From Flavobacterium sp. Root186 (GTDB taxonomy: Bacteria > Bacteroidota > Bacteroidia > Flavobacteriales > Flavobacteriaceae): 64,000 nt of DNA. The notes beneath the pieces were generated by a model. That model was given only the letters and a program-made list of their open reading frames with translations, was not told the DNA's origin and made no database searches. Shown here piece by piece: positions 43,388 to 53,701 of this stretch. The stretch covers positions 248,114-312,113 of the forward strand of contig NZ_LMHW01000012.1 of NCBI RefSeq assembly GCF_001428525.1. Reading direction: 5' to 3'. The position numbers and the translations under genes are program-made. The first letter of the stretch is position 1. Each line of letters starts with the position of its first letter.

Positions 43388-46300
43388 TAGCTGTAAGGTC
43401 TTCTATTTGTATATTTAAATTGGACAGTATAAAATCGATTTTCGGAAACACGGTTAGCATACTTGACAAAAACTCTTTCAACGATCCGTCTTTATCTGTA
43501 TTGAATTTTATTTCTACGAAACTTTTAAATAAATTATTAAAAAGTAATGCTGCCGGGATAATTTGTTTTTCAGATGCCTTAAGCGTTTCTGGATCCTGAC
43601 ATCTCAAAATAGTGTAATACAATGAAGTATTTAGCGATATAAGTGTTTGTACCGCAGCAATCTGATTTGCATTTTGTGCTCTAATGGCAGCGGCAACAAC
43701 TGTAGATATAGAATTGAAATATTCCTGTGTAAATAATTCAGATATTCTAGCATTTGACTTACCGTTGATGTAACTCACAAGGTTTTTGTTAACGTCAGCA
43801 AATCTGCTTTCAGTTTCAGAAATAAAGGTAATAGTCTCCTTATTGAATTTATTTAAAATGGAAATTTCTTTTAAATTAGAAGTGGTGTTAATTGAATCTC
43901 TTACAAATAGGTCTGCATTGTCAAGACATGTATTTACTTCCACTTTTCTAATCTCAATTGGTCTTGGGCCATCGGTTATTGGGCCGCATTTACTTTCGGC
44001 AGTTAATGAAACTAAAATAGAAGGTTCATTAAATGAAGAAATTGGTCTTGTTATTGGATCTTTTTTATCTGTTTTTACTATTTCTTTATTAATATCCCAA
44101 GTATAACTATCGGCATTTTGGGAATTGTTGGTTAAGGTTAGCATTCCCGTTGGATCTATAACGAATGTAAAATTGGCAGTAGCCAGATCTAAAAGTGTAA
44201 TGATAAGATTAGATGGTTTGCCGTCGATCAAAATGGTTACGCTTGTTACACCCAAAGGAACGCCAGCCGGATTAAACTGAACTCCTCCTTTTGTTGTTAC
44301 AACTCCTTCTCCGGAAATTACTGCCCCTTTTATATTTGGTTCAAGGGTAAGAATCACCGGTTTATCGTTTCTGCAAAAGGATATTTTATTTACTAATTTG
44401 CCATCTATTAGTACTTTTGGGTCTTCAATTTCAAAGCTCACAGGATGAGTGGTTTGAAAACCGCAGTTGCCATTGTTTGCATTAAGAGTAACATAAAATG
44501 TGAATTTTTTTTGTGATTCACTATTGTACTTGTAGATGTGTTTTATTTCTGTTTTTTCATCTGTAACCGGATCGGTTTTGTCTCCAAAATTCCAGGTATA
44601 TTTATTACCGGCAAGATTATCTCCGGTTACGGTAAAAGTAACTTCGGTTTCGCTAATTCCTGATGGTTTTAGAGGAACTGCGACAAAATCGAATATTGGT
44701 TTTTCAAAAATGGTTATCGCGCATTTAGTATCAAAATTATTAACCGTAAATGTTATGGTTTGACCTATTAATTCTTTGCTGACTAAATTTGGATCAAAAA
44801 CAAGTATTCCATATTCATTTACTGTTACGCCTCCGTTTTGATCAGGTCGAACATTGGCTTTTATAAAACCTCCCGCTGGAGATACTTTAAAAGGCAGCGG
44901 CTGTGTTTTGCTGTCAAAACAAATTTTATCTACCGGTAAAGTAAGGCCTATATTGTTTTCATCACAGCATAAATAAGGCAGTGAAAAATCAGCAACAATT
45001 GGGTTTAAAATTGGAATGCCCTCCGTAAATTTTTCAAAATCACCGGTTAATGATGGTCTGCGGGTGTTGTAATAGTAATAGTAAGGTACTTTTTCTTCCA
45101 GATATATCATTATAAATGTACCTCCGGGAGCTACGCCTGCTTTATGCTCGTAACCATGGTTTTTGTTGAGGTAATATTCGGTGAATTTCTGGATGGTTTT
45201 GTCCAGTTCATTAGCATTTACTGCCAGAATCATTATATTAAATCCAAGTCCGTTTTCTAATCTGATTTCTTGAATAGCTTTTAGCGCTTCTTTGTAATTG
45301 CGTCCCTGATGTCCTTCAATTCTATAAAAATCACTGTCAAGATGAATTTCGAGCGGTTTTTTAGTATTCAATAAATCGTCATGGAAACTAACATTGTTTT
45401 TTTGTAATCCTAAGATGCTTTTATCAAAATCCCAGGCGTTAATAAGCGAATCGTTTACATTATTGTAAAACGGAATGGCTTTTTTACCCAATTTGCCCAT
45501 TTGCAAAGAGGGTGTAATTTTTATAACATCATATAAAGGATTGTAGTTTTCTAATAATTGTGCACTTCTCAGAATAAGACTGTACATTCTTTGTCTGGCT
45601 GTGTCTTCGCCGTAGCATATTTTTATTTCATCTGCTGTTTCTTCTTTTTTCTTTTTTTCTGAATCTTTACTAATAACCTCATCATCTGCAAGGCAGTCAT
45701 TACAAGTACTAAGGCTTTTTCCTGTAAGCAAAGGCGATTTGTAAAAAGCATGGCGGAATTCAAAACAAGGCTCTGTTTTTATTAGTTCGCCCAGCATTAA
45801 GTGTTTTGGAAAAGCATTAATATCTGGAGAACAATAACTATCGTCTATAGTAAGCAGCAGTGCTCTGGTTTCGTTGTAAGTATCAACAAGATCATTAAGC
45901 AGATCATATAGGTATTGAAAATCCTGAGGAATTACAGGGTCTCCTTCAAAATTAAATAGTTCGGTTATCTTTTTTTGAACAGCATCTGAAATGATTGGCA
46001 TATTTAAACCTGTCAGAAGTTTATTGTAGCCCTCCTGCAAATTCTTAACAACATCGTTTTTAAAAATTCCTTTGGTAAAAGTTTGTTTTATGGCATCAAG
46101 ATGAACAAAATCTTCTTTTTTTAGTACAATTCTGTTTGATTTTAAGTCCGGTAAATTATGGTATAAATTAGAATAATTGATTTTGCCACTCATGCTGTCA
46201 TAGGTCATTATTTGTGTGGCTACGTCTTTGCTGACAATTAAAACTTTAAAATTGCCCACAATTTCTAATCCCTGATTGTCACAAGAAAGACTTACGCAAA

Positions 46301-46820
46301 GGTCAGATTCTTTTTCATACGACTCCAGATACAAAAGAATTACGGCTTCTTTAAACTCGAATTTTGTATTTGTGGTAAATTCTGCTAAAGAAAAATAAGG
46401 GTCTTTTTCTTTTTTTTGCTGTTCTTCTGTTAAGAGTTCAAAAAGAGGCAATTGCTTGTTTGACCCATCATAAAAAAAAGGTTTGTAAGCCGCTTTTGTA
46501 TTATCATAAATTTTGCAGTGCGTATAGGTTTTGGAGTCAAAATCGATTTTTTTGTTTCCCAATACATCTGCCTGATATAATTTAAAAAGATCACCATCAG
46601 TAGTAATACCAGTTCCTTGTGTTATTGAAATGGCTTGTTGATCCGCATTATAAGCAGTATAAAATCCGCAAACTATACCAACGCCACTCAGATAAATGCG
46701 GGACAGGCGATCCTGATCGTCAAAAAAATCTACTACCTCATTAAGGTTTCCTTCTGTAAGTACCTGATTCTTTGTGAATCTTCGGTATTGTGTTGTTATT
46801 GTTGAAAGTTTTGCTGACAT
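43371..46820 (-). CDS. Large PKD-domain protein in the fibre position of the eCIS
   Basis: The protein is 1149 aa with no signal peptide. It opens STITTQYRRFTKNQVLTEGNLNEVVDFFDDQDRLSRIYLSGVGIVCGF, a head seen in baseplate-associated proteins of Bacteroidetes eCIS. Residues about 1-600 are of unknown fold, then come beta domains, including a PKD-like domain near 705-785 (YTWNFGDKTDP... IKHIYKYN) and a second sandwich with GVQFNPAGVPLGVTSVTI. The C-terminal 150 residues are helical. It occupies the place of the Pvc13 tail fibre between Pvc12 and Pvc14, and no other fibre gene is present. It may therefore be the receptor-binding or baseplate-cage part; this is inferred from position. Confidence 0.65.
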   Translation of the reverse strand: MSAKLSTITTQYRRFTKNQVLTEGNLNEVVDFFDDQDRLSRIYLSGVGIVCGFYTAYNADQQAISITQGTGITTDGDLFKLYQADVLGNKKIDFDSKTYTHCKIYDNTKAAYKPFFYDGSNKQLPLFELLTEEQQKKEKDPYFSLAEFTTNTKFEFKEAVILLYLESYEKESDLCVSLSCDNQGLEIVGNFKVLIVSKDVATQIMTYDSMSGKINYSNLYHNLPDLKSNRIVLKKEDFVHLDAIKQTFTKGIFKNDVVKNLQEGYNKLLTGLNMPIISDAVQKKITELFNFEGDPVIPQDFQYLYDLLNDLVDTYNETRALLLTIDDSYCSPDINAFPKHLMLGELIKTEPCFEFRHAFYKSPLLTGKSLSTCNDCLADDEVISKDSEKKKKEETADEIKICYGEDTARQRMYSLILRSAQLLENYNPLYDVIKITPSLQMGKLGKKAIPFYNNVNDSLINAWDFDKSILGLQKNNVSFHDDLLNTKKPLEIHLDSDFYRIEGHQGRNYKEALKAIQEIRLENGLGFNIMILAVNANELDKTIQKFTEYYLNKNHGYEHKAGVAPGGTFIMIYLEEKVPYYYYYNTRRPSLTGDFEKFTEGIPILNPIVADFSLPYLCCDENNIGLTLPVDKICFDSKTQPLPFKVSPAGGFIKANVRPDQNGGVTVNEYGILVFDPNLVSKELIGQTITFTVNNFDTKCAITIFEKPIFDFVAVPLKPSGISETEVTFTVTGDNLAGNKYTWNFGDKTDPVTDEKTEIKHIYKYNSESQKKFTFYVTLNANNGNCGFQTTHPVSFEIEDPKVLIDGKLVNKISFCRNDKPVILTLEPNIKGAVISGEGVVTTKGGVQFNPAGVPLGVTSVTILIDGKPSNLIITLLDLATANFTFVIDPTGMLTLTNNSQNADSYTWDINKEIVKTDKKDPITRPISSFNEPSILVSLTAESKCGPITDGPRPIEIRKVEVNTCLDNADLFVRDSINTTSNLKEISILNKFNKETITFISETESRFADVNKNLVSYINGKSNARISELFTQEYFNSISTVVAAAIRAQNANQIAAVQTLISLNTSLYYTILRCQDPETLKASEKQIIPAALLFNNLFKSFVEIKFNTDKDGSLKEFLSSMLTVFPKIDFILSNLNIQIEDLTASVKFK

Positions 46821-46831
46821 GGGAATAGTTT

Positions 46832-49537
46832 TTATAGTGATCCTAAATTCGTTTTTCCTAATATAATTTTATCTGACAATCGCTCGTTTTCATCGCTGCA
46901 GTCAAACAGTCGTCCTGTTGGGTAAACATTGTCCAGAACGGTTAGCGCCTTAATAAAGCTGATTAATTGGGGTTCCGGCTGTTCTTGATTCAAATCAGTT
47001 TTGGCGAATAAATAGTCTTTATATGTTTTTTCAAATTGAACAAGCTGGTTTTCTGCTGGGTCTTTTACATCCTTTTCCCTATATCCAATCCAGCATATTT
47101 TTGCCAGAACGTGAGCCGGTAATTCTTCCTTAATTATTTTTTCTATATAATTTCTAAAATCGGTATTGGCAAACCGCAATGTATATCCCGGCAGCACTAC
47201 ACTCACACGGTAGGAGTAGGGATCTATTGGTTCGCAATTATCGCACTCATCGGCGCAGATAGGCATGAAAGTATCAGGATTTACTGTTGTTAGATTTACA
47301 TCCGGACGAAGCATCATGTGTTCTATCAAAAACATTCCTTCTTCGGTAAAATCTTCTTTCATGAATTGAATCAATTCCAGAATCGATTTTTCTAAATCTG
47401 GTAAATTATTATAGTATTCAAATCGGCGGGCGATAATACGGTTTGGATTTTTCTTGTCTTTAATGGCTGGATTTATAATGTCGTAGGAATATTTTCCAGC
47501 ATCTGACTGCTGTATTAAAATATTGTCGACAATGGATAAATCTTTTATTGTGCCGTTTTTAAAAGCCTCTTTTATTTTATATTCCCGGGTCTGAATAATT
47601 TGCAATACGGCAAAATAAAGCTCCTTATTTGCAGCAGAAGTATCGAAGTATTCTGCAGTTGAAGAAAGTACAATATCACCATGAGTGTCTACAATACGCC
47701 ATCTATAGACAGATTGATTGTCTGTATCAATAAAATTGTACATTTCGACAAACGAATTAGAAAGATTCCTGCGGCTGTAATCTTTAATACCAATGAGTCT
47801 CGAAATCCTTTTTTCGGCTCCTGAAACATTATTGGTATTCCATAAATTGGCAATGGGCTGTTTGTAATAATCAAAAGCATTGCCGCGCTCTTTGCTTACT
47901 ACTTTATAATCTTTCAAAAAGTTTTCTTTGTCGCGCAATACTACTTGGTCTGTTGTGTTTCCATAAATGGTTTTGTTAACAAATACATATTCCGAAAAAT
48001 TTTCGGCAAAACGTGACAAGAGGTGATCTAAAATTTTATTTCTTCGTTCGATATTATTGTCCTGCTGGTCAAAAAGCAGTGCTGTAATAGTTTCATCGTC
48101 GTAATTTTTTTCATATCCGTTTACAATGTCATCAACTCCTTCAATGTCTTTAACAACTTGAGTAAAAAGTGTTCGGGACAAATTACCGCTTACAGAAAGC
48201 AATTCGTTTACCTTGCCTAATTGTTTAAAATAACTTCCTAATATCTGATCAAAAAATAAAAGATATCCTTTTAATTGTTTTGCTTTAGATTTACGTTCAA
48301 CAGATGATCTGGAAGGAAGTCCCACTTCGCCAATACCATAGGTTTCAGGAAAATCATTTTGTATGGTTGTATAAAAATCGGTGTTCAGATATTCGCCATT
48401 TGGGATATCTAATTCTTTATCCTGACTGGCGTTTGTTGTAGCTTTATCTTTTTCGGCTTTTATGGCGTCTGAATAAATTTTTACCTGAGCCTGATTGATA
48501 TTGAGCGGCAATAATCCTTTGTTGTAATTGAAAACACTTTTGGCACAAACAACAGGTTTTTGGTAAGGTGAAAGGCAGATAAGCCATTTGTTTTCCAAAT
48601 CATCACCTCCACAATTTCCTAAAGAAATATCTTTAATAAGCAGCACATCGGGTACAGACATTATTATTCTCATGATATCTGAGAGGCGTACTTCGTTTCT
48701 CAAATCGGCCGTAAGCAATTCTTTTGTATCAATAAAACCATTCTCTAAACTTGGACCATCAAAAATTTCCAAAGTTGAATATCCTTTGTCAATCATTTGT
48801 TTTAGAGAATAAAAATTAACTGTTGTAGATAAGTAACTTTCCAGAGCGTCAATCACATTTGCATGAACCAGTTCTTCATCGGCTTCCGTATCTACTTCAA
48901 TATCTGCACATATTTTGATAGGGTAGTCTACCACTTTTTTTATCTCAACAAGATCTTCACATAGGTTTCTGTTTGCATGATACTGCTTTCTTATTTTTTC
49001 TTTAACAGCTTCTATTTCTGAAGGTTTTGAGCTTTCAAAATCTACATAAAGATCATATAAACCATTGAGCTCAAAAGATTTTCTTAAATTATCTGGCAGG
49101 TTTTCATAATCCTTAATATCATAAGAAAGTTTATCTTTTTTGCAGTCCACATACAATGTTTTTTTATGTTTTGCGAGCCAGCAGTTTCTAACTCCTTTTA
49201 TGTCTATAAAAAGTTTTCTATAATCATTTTGCGTAACTGGACTTGATGACAATACTTCTGAGGCTTTAAAAAACTGTTTTGGAATGCCTTTATTAATGTC
49301 ATTAGATTCCAGTATATTTTCTATAGGGAGATTGAGTCTCATCCCAAGATCAGAAATGGCGTAGCAAAGCATCTCCAGCATCGTAATTCCTGGATCGTGC
49401 TCGTTAAAATCAGTCCAAAATTTACTGCCAAAAGACTCTATGTATTCAATTCCTTTTTTTCTCAAATAAAAGAAATCCAAATCGTCCTCGGTTGCTGATT
49501 TTTTAGGAATGGTGATATGTTGATTTAGTACTGACAT
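46832..49537 (-). CDS. eCIS baseplate protein (Pvc12-like)
   Basis: This 901-aa protein has the segment FWTDFNEHDPGITMLEMLCYAISDLGMRLNLPIE (about 40-75), typical of large baseplate wedge proteins of eCIS and related tails. Later come SYFKQLGKVNELLS and MLIEHMMLRPD (LIEHMLLRP type), followed by a Cys-containing loop (CADECDNCEP) and a C-terminal domain YRVSVVLPGYTLRFANTDFRNYIEKIIKEELPAH. It forms the wedge that connects the hub to the sheath. Its start overlaps the preceding gene by 13 bases. Confidence 0.88.
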   Translation of the reverse strand: MSVLNQHITIPKKSATEDDLDFFYLRKKGIEYIESFGSKFWTDFNEHDPGITMLEMLCYAISDLGMRLNLPIENILESNDINKGIPKQFFKASEVLSSSPVTQNDYRKLFIDIKGVRNCWLAKHKKTLYVDCKKDKLSYDIKDYENLPDNLRKSFELNGLYDLYVDFESSKPSEIEAVKEKIRKQYHANRNLCEDLVEIKKVVDYPIKICADIEVDTEADEELVHANVIDALESYLSTTVNFYSLKQMIDKGYSTLEIFDGPSLENGFIDTKELLTADLRNEVRLSDIMRIIMSVPDVLLIKDISLGNCGGDDLENKWLICLSPYQKPVVCAKSVFNYNKGLLPLNINQAQVKIYSDAIKAEKDKATTNASQDKELDIPNGEYLNTDFYTTIQNDFPETYGIGEVGLPSRSSVERKSKAKQLKGYLLFFDQILGSYFKQLGKVNELLSVSGNLSRTLFTQVVKDIEGVDDIVNGYEKNYDDETITALLFDQQDNNIERRNKILDHLLSRFAENFSEYVFVNKTIYGNTTDQVVLRDKENFLKDYKVVSKERGNAFDYYKQPIANLWNTNNVSGAEKRISRLIGIKDYSRRNLSNSFVEMYNFIDTDNQSVYRWRIVDTHGDIVLSSTAEYFDTSAANKELYFAVLQIIQTREYKIKEAFKNGTIKDLSIVDNILIQQSDAGKYSYDIINPAIKDKKNPNRIIARRFEYYNNLPDLEKSILELIQFMKEDFTEEGMFLIEHMMLRPDVNLTTVNPDTFMPICADECDNCEPIDPYSYRVSVVLPGYTLRFANTDFRNYIEKIIKEELPAHVLAKICWIGYREKDVKDPAENQLVQFEKTYKDYLFAKTDLNQEQPEPQLISFIKALTVLDNVYPTGRLFDCSDENERLSDKIILGKTNLGSL

Positions 49538-52500
49538 TTTTCAGGTTCTTCTGGGGTTGGAGTTGGTATTTTGCAAGTTTCTATAGTGGTACTGATAATA
49601 TGGTTTTTAACAGAGACTAAAATGTTTTTTGGACTTGATGGGGACAGTGTGTTTAAAAAGTCTAAAAGATGTACATTGGCCTCGTTATTTTCCGTATCTT
49701 CTAATGTATCAGGGTGTTCCTTATCTGTTTTTTTATCGATATATATCGCCATCTCAAGCTTAGATAAAAAATCGACATAATATAAATTTTCGATATATTC
49801 TATAACAATGCTTCGCTGCAGTTCAACCCCGAATATGATTTGTTTAGAGGTGTCAAATGCCCAAGGAGATAAAAATTTTATAAGATCTTCATTGAGCTGT
49901 TTTTTATAGAAATTCTCATCGTATTGGGGATAAAACTTGATATTCAATTTTATTATAACTTTTTCATAATCAGGATTAATGACTTTTGCAGACACTAGCA
50001 TTGAGTTTTTAGAATTAATAAAACCTTCTATACTGTTCAATGTGGCTGTACTCACTCTTGGTTCATAAATATCGAATACATTTTTGTCCACAATATCCGG
50101 AATTACTACCAGCGTTACTTTTCCCGGGGATAAAAACGAGGTACTTGTACCCGAAATAAAAGTATGGTTAAGGCATTTTACTCTAAAAACATTTGGAAAT
50201 TCCTGTAAAATAAGATGCTCATAATCCCAAAGTGTTATAGCCCTGTTTTTGTGTCGCAAGCGTTCACTTACACGCAGATAATAGGAGGGATCAGACTCCA
50301 ATGGTTTTCCATCAAATGAATTAAAGGGCTGTTCAATACTTTTAATCTGAGGAACTCTGGTAATTAATTTAGATATAGTTTTGGCAGGTAATGTGCTGTC
50401 TAGATGCGCTAAATTGTTGTTGTTATCAAAAAATTGGGCAGTAACAACCTGAGTTTTCACATCGATAACTTTGCAAACGGCATCATAGTCTTTGTGCATT
50501 TTTGCTTTTATCCAAATTGTATCGGCTGGAAACAGTGTATTGTCATTAGATGCCTGTTTTGGAATGCTAAATTTTACGATACCCGATTTTAAAAAGTTAT
50601 CGATGCCATTTGCCAAAATATCCTTATCAAGATTTTTCCAATAATTGTCGCATAATATGTACCATGATACTTTTTCTTTTCCTGTAAAAGTGGAAACGCT
50701 GATATTTTCGCTTCCTTCTAATATTTGAAATAATAATGAAATTTGCTGCATTGTTTCGGCATCCTGAAGTCCTACATAAAATTCGCCTCCATTGCAATAA
50801 TCCGGAACCAGACAATTGGTAGTTGGCGTTCCAGTATCTAAAATCTCTTTAGCGATAGCTTGTTGTTTCAAATAAGAATGCTCTTCGCGCTGACCAAAAG
50901 GAGCTTCATGAAACAATTTTATTCGGTTAGACTCGTAGTCAGAAGCATCAAAATCAGTAGTTTCCTCAGCAGAATAATTCAGACTTATACTTTCTACAAC
51001 CGGTGTGTAAGGTTCATTTGGAATAGGCGTTGATGGAGTTGTAGCCACATTCATTATGGCCAAAGTATATACTTTTGGAAATAACGAATGTAAAAACGAT
51101 TGATTTAATGTCAATCGTATAGGACCGCTTTTGTCAATCGCATAGGTGCTCCCTTTTACATTGATATTAGATTCATATACTTTATCACCATCAGGATCAT
51201 CAAATAAATTGATAGTTTTATTTTGTTCATCCCAAACTTCTTTGTTTAAAACAGATAATGTTGCTTTAAAATAGTCCTTTGTAACAATTGGATCGTTTGG
51301 GTTTATTGTAAGTGAATCGTTAGTTTCTGCAGCAATTTTTGGTTTTGAATCGGTTTTTTTTGCAATTCCATCTTCAGGTTGGTTGGCATGCATTTTGGCG
51401 TCACTGCTATCTTTGATGAAAATGGCATCAAGAAAAATTTGTTTACTTATTGTTTCAAGAAAACTTTTTTTATAGGCAGCATAATGGGTTTCGAATGATA
51501 ATGGAGTGTTTTTCCACTTGATGTTAATATCTGCCTCTGTCCATTTTTTAGAAAAGATTTCGGGATAGTTTATTATAAAGGAACTGTTTTTTTCAGGTTG
51601 AGGTGTAAAAGGGTAAAAGGGTTTTGCAGCATTAAGTAAACCGTTATCACTCTCTAATAAAAGAGATTTTACATCCTTAACTTCAACTTTTGTGGTAATG
51701 CTGCTGATTGCTTTTGTGACTAAAGCTCTAAAAAGAGTATGGCCATTTTTATTTTGGGTATCGATTAATTTATTTTGCGTATTGATTAAAAATCGAATTA
51801 CAGGAAGTTCTGTAGAGAAAAATTCGCCTAAAACTTTCTGGTCGTAGTTAACAATTGCCGGATCATCTTTTGGTATCTGAAAAACCAATTTTAATTGTTT
51901 GCCGCCAATGCTGGAAGATTCATTTCCAGTCTTAAAAGCGACGCTTTTGCTAAGTTTAAAATTTCCAATCCATCCTTTTTTGCCACTATACAGAATGCTG
52001 ATGTTTGCCAGAAGATCGTCTGGAGTAAAGGGAATTTTAAAAGTTAAGTCATCAACAAAAGTAATAGTGACAGCGATATTTCTATCGCCTTCTTTAAGAT
52101 TAAATAATTCTGAAGCTATTGCAAAACCTAATTTGGCATCGTCTAATTTCGGGTACTTTTTTTCATTGGATGTATATCCAAAAGGAAACCAATAGGGAGT
52201 GTCTTCTTTTAGCGGTTCTCCTTTTCCGTCAAGGGAATTTGCAATTTCGCTGTATTTTATTTCACCCAGATCAATATCATTATACACACTTTTTAGGTAT
52301 GCTATATTGGCTTTATTGGCAATAAATTCTTCTGTGGTTTTGTATATTAATTTTTTGCCATCGGGATCTTTTCCTGCATCCAGTTCTGTATTTACGGCGA
52401 TTTTTTCTTCGGCGATTTTTTTTGCCAGCTCAAAAATGATACTCACCTTATCTGCTTTTGCAGGAAGTTTTTCTATTTGCAGGATGTCTTTATAAAAAAA

Positions 52501-52935
52501 GTCTAAATGCTTTTTTGTTATAAGATTAAGTTTGTTTTGGGATAATTCCAATAATTTCAGGAAACACACAAACAATGTCATGTGAGGAGTAAGGTCTTGA
52601 TTGATATTGGCAGTCGATAATGTTTTGGTAATGTTTTCTTTTAAAGCAGCATATTCTTTATCTGTTCTTTTTGGGATGCCATCATCCGGAAGATTATCTT
52701 TTGAAAAGCCGAAATAGTTAAAAAATTCCTGCCAGTTGCCTTCTGGGGTTTTATCGTTATTCGTGTCGAAAAAATTGACTTGTTTTGCAAAATTATAAGC
52801 AAAGAGCAGCCAGTCTTCAATAGTAAAATCATGAAGCTTCAAGTTGCCCGGCTCTAGTGCGTCACTAAAGCGTTCTTCCTGATTGACTCCATTTCTTTTA
52901 AAAATAACATTGTCTATTTGGCTGTTGGTACTCAT
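49525..52935 (-). CDS. eCIS baseplate J-like protein (Pvc11-like)
   Basis: This 1136-aa protein has a helical N-terminus with HMTLFVCFLKLLELSQNKLNLITKKHLDFFYKDIL. The baseplate J/gp47-like part is in the last third: ESDPSYYLRVSERLRHKNRAITLWDYEHLILQEFPNVFRVKCLNH, then PGKVTLVVIPDI and a PWAFD motif (about 1040). It is larger than the PVC counterpart because of inserted beta domains in the middle, which fits the extended baseplates reported for Bacteroidetes eCIS. It sits between gp25 and Pvc12 as expected. Confidence 0.9.
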   Translation of the reverse strand: MSTNSQIDNVIFKRNGVNQEERFSDALEPGNLKLHDFTIEDWLLFAYNFAKQVNFFDTNNDKTPEGNWQEFFNYFGFSKDNLPDDGIPKRTDKEYAALKENITKTLSTANINQDLTPHMTLFVCFLKLLELSQNKLNLITKKHLDFFYKDILQIEKLPAKADKVSIIFELAKKIAEEKIAVNTELDAGKDPDGKKLIYKTTEEFIANKANIAYLKSVYNDIDLGEIKYSEIANSLDGKGEPLKEDTPYWFPFGYTSNEKKYPKLDDAKLGFAIASELFNLKEGDRNIAVTITFVDDLTFKIPFTPDDLLANISILYSGKKGWIGNFKLSKSVAFKTGNESSSIGGKQLKLVFQIPKDDPAIVNYDQKVLGEFFSTELPVIRFLINTQNKLIDTQNKNGHTLFRALVTKAISSITTKVEVKDVKSLLLESDNGLLNAAKPFYPFTPQPEKNSSFIINYPEIFSKKWTEADINIKWKNTPLSFETHYAAYKKSFLETISKQIFLDAIFIKDSSDAKMHANQPEDGIAKKTDSKPKIAAETNDSLTINPNDPIVTKDYFKATLSVLNKEVWDEQNKTINLFDDPDGDKVYESNINVKGSTYAIDKSGPIRLTLNQSFLHSLFPKVYTLAIMNVATTPSTPIPNEPYTPVVESISLNYSAEETTDFDASDYESNRIKLFHEAPFGQREEHSYLKQQAIAKEILDTGTPTTNCLVPDYCNGGEFYVGLQDAETMQQISLLFQILEGSENISVSTFTGKEKVSWYILCDNYWKNLDKDILANGIDNFLKSGIVKFSIPKQASNDNTLFPADTIWIKAKMHKDYDAVCKVIDVKTQVVTAQFFDNNNNLAHLDSTLPAKTISKLITRVPQIKSIEQPFNSFDGKPLESDPSYYLRVSERLRHKNRAITLWDYEHLILQEFPNVFRVKCLNHTFISGTSTSFLSPGKVTLVVIPDIVDKNVFDIYEPRVSTATLNSIEGFINSKNSMLVSAKVINPDYEKVIIKLNIKFYPQYDENFYKKQLNEDLIKFLSPWAFDTSKQIIFGVELQRSIVIEYIENLYYVDFLSKLEMAIYIDKKTDKEHPDTLEDTENNEANVHLLDFLNTLSPSSPKNILVSVKNHIISTTIETCKIPTPTPEEPEKCQY

Positions 52936-52948
52936 AGCTTATAAACTT

Positions 52949-53359
52949 TTAAATATTAGTGCCTTCTCCTTTGTAAAATGGATAAACAAGATTGCTTCTT
53001 GAGTTTGTACTTCTTATTCTGTAATCGATTATGACCAATAATTCTCCTTCTAAATCATCGCCTTGTGTGATGTCAATTTTGTCAACATCAATTCGGGGTT
53101 CGTAATATAAAATTGCCGTTTTTATTAGTTCTGAAACATAGGTTTTAAGTGTTCTGTCTAATGTTTCAAAAAGTAATTCATCCATATTACATCCATATCT
53201 GGGCAGCATAATGCGCTCGCCGATTTTGGTAGAAAGCAATATCTCCAGACTGCTTTTAATATCTGCCTCGTCAGATGTCATCACGACTGCTTTAGTGTTT
53301 TTTTTAAACTCTGGCGGAAAACTCCATCCAGTACCTAAAAAAGCTTCTTTATTTTCCAT
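52949..53359 (-). CDS. gp25/GPW baseplate wedge protein (Pvc9-like)
   Basis: The protein is 136 aa from the ATG at 53359, two bases after the PAAR stop. A further upstream ATG would overlap the PAAR gene and add nine residues foreign to the family. It has the lysozyme-like gp25 core: FLGTGWSFPPEF, DEADIKSSLEILLSTKIGERIMLPRYGCNMDELLFE and an RIxVDxI-like strand (PRIDVDKIDI). It starts sheath polymerisation at the baseplate. Confidence 0.93.
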   Translation of the reverse strand: MENKEAFLGTGWSFPPEFKKNTKAVVMTSDEADIKSSLEILLSTKIGERIMLPRYGCNMDELLFETLDRTLKTYVSELIKTAILYYEPRIDVDKIDITQGDDLEGELLVIIDYRIRSTNSRSNLVYPFYKGEGTNI

Positions 53360-53361
53360 AA

Positions 53362-53652
53362 TTAGCCTATTAAAACGGTTGGACATCCTATTACAATTGT
53401 TCCGCCATGTGCAGTTGAATCTCCCATTCTTGCAGCTGGTTTTCCTCCAATGAGCACTGTACTGGAGCCCGCTATAATACTATCAGGAGGACCTGTGCAA
53501 GTGATCATATCTCCCAAACAGGCTGCCGGCTGGCCGCCTATCAGTACTGTAGGTGCACCTGGCGGTAATATTGGGCCGCCTACATGAGGAACAGTTGCTG
53601 TTACCATTGGGCAAACATGCATATCGTTAATTCTTGCGGCTGGTGCTCCCAT
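53362..53652 (-). CDS. PAAR spike-tip protein (Pvc10-like)
   Basis: This 96-aa protein has the PAAR pattern throughout: GAPAARINDMHVCP at the start and two VLIGGxPAAxxGD repeats. Metal ligands of the tip are likely H12, C14, C52 and H82. It closes the end of the VgrG spike and sharpens it. No toxin extension is present. It is 49 bases from the VgrG gene. Confidence 0.95.
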   Translation of the reverse strand: MGAPAARINDMHVCPMVTATVPHVGGPILPPGAPTVLIGGQPAACLGDMITCTGPPDSIIAGSSTVLIGGKPAARMGDSTAHGGTIVIGCPTVLIG

Positions 53653-53701
53653 AATTTTTTTTATTTAAGAGTTTAAGAACTGAAAATGATGCAGTGATGA
53701 G

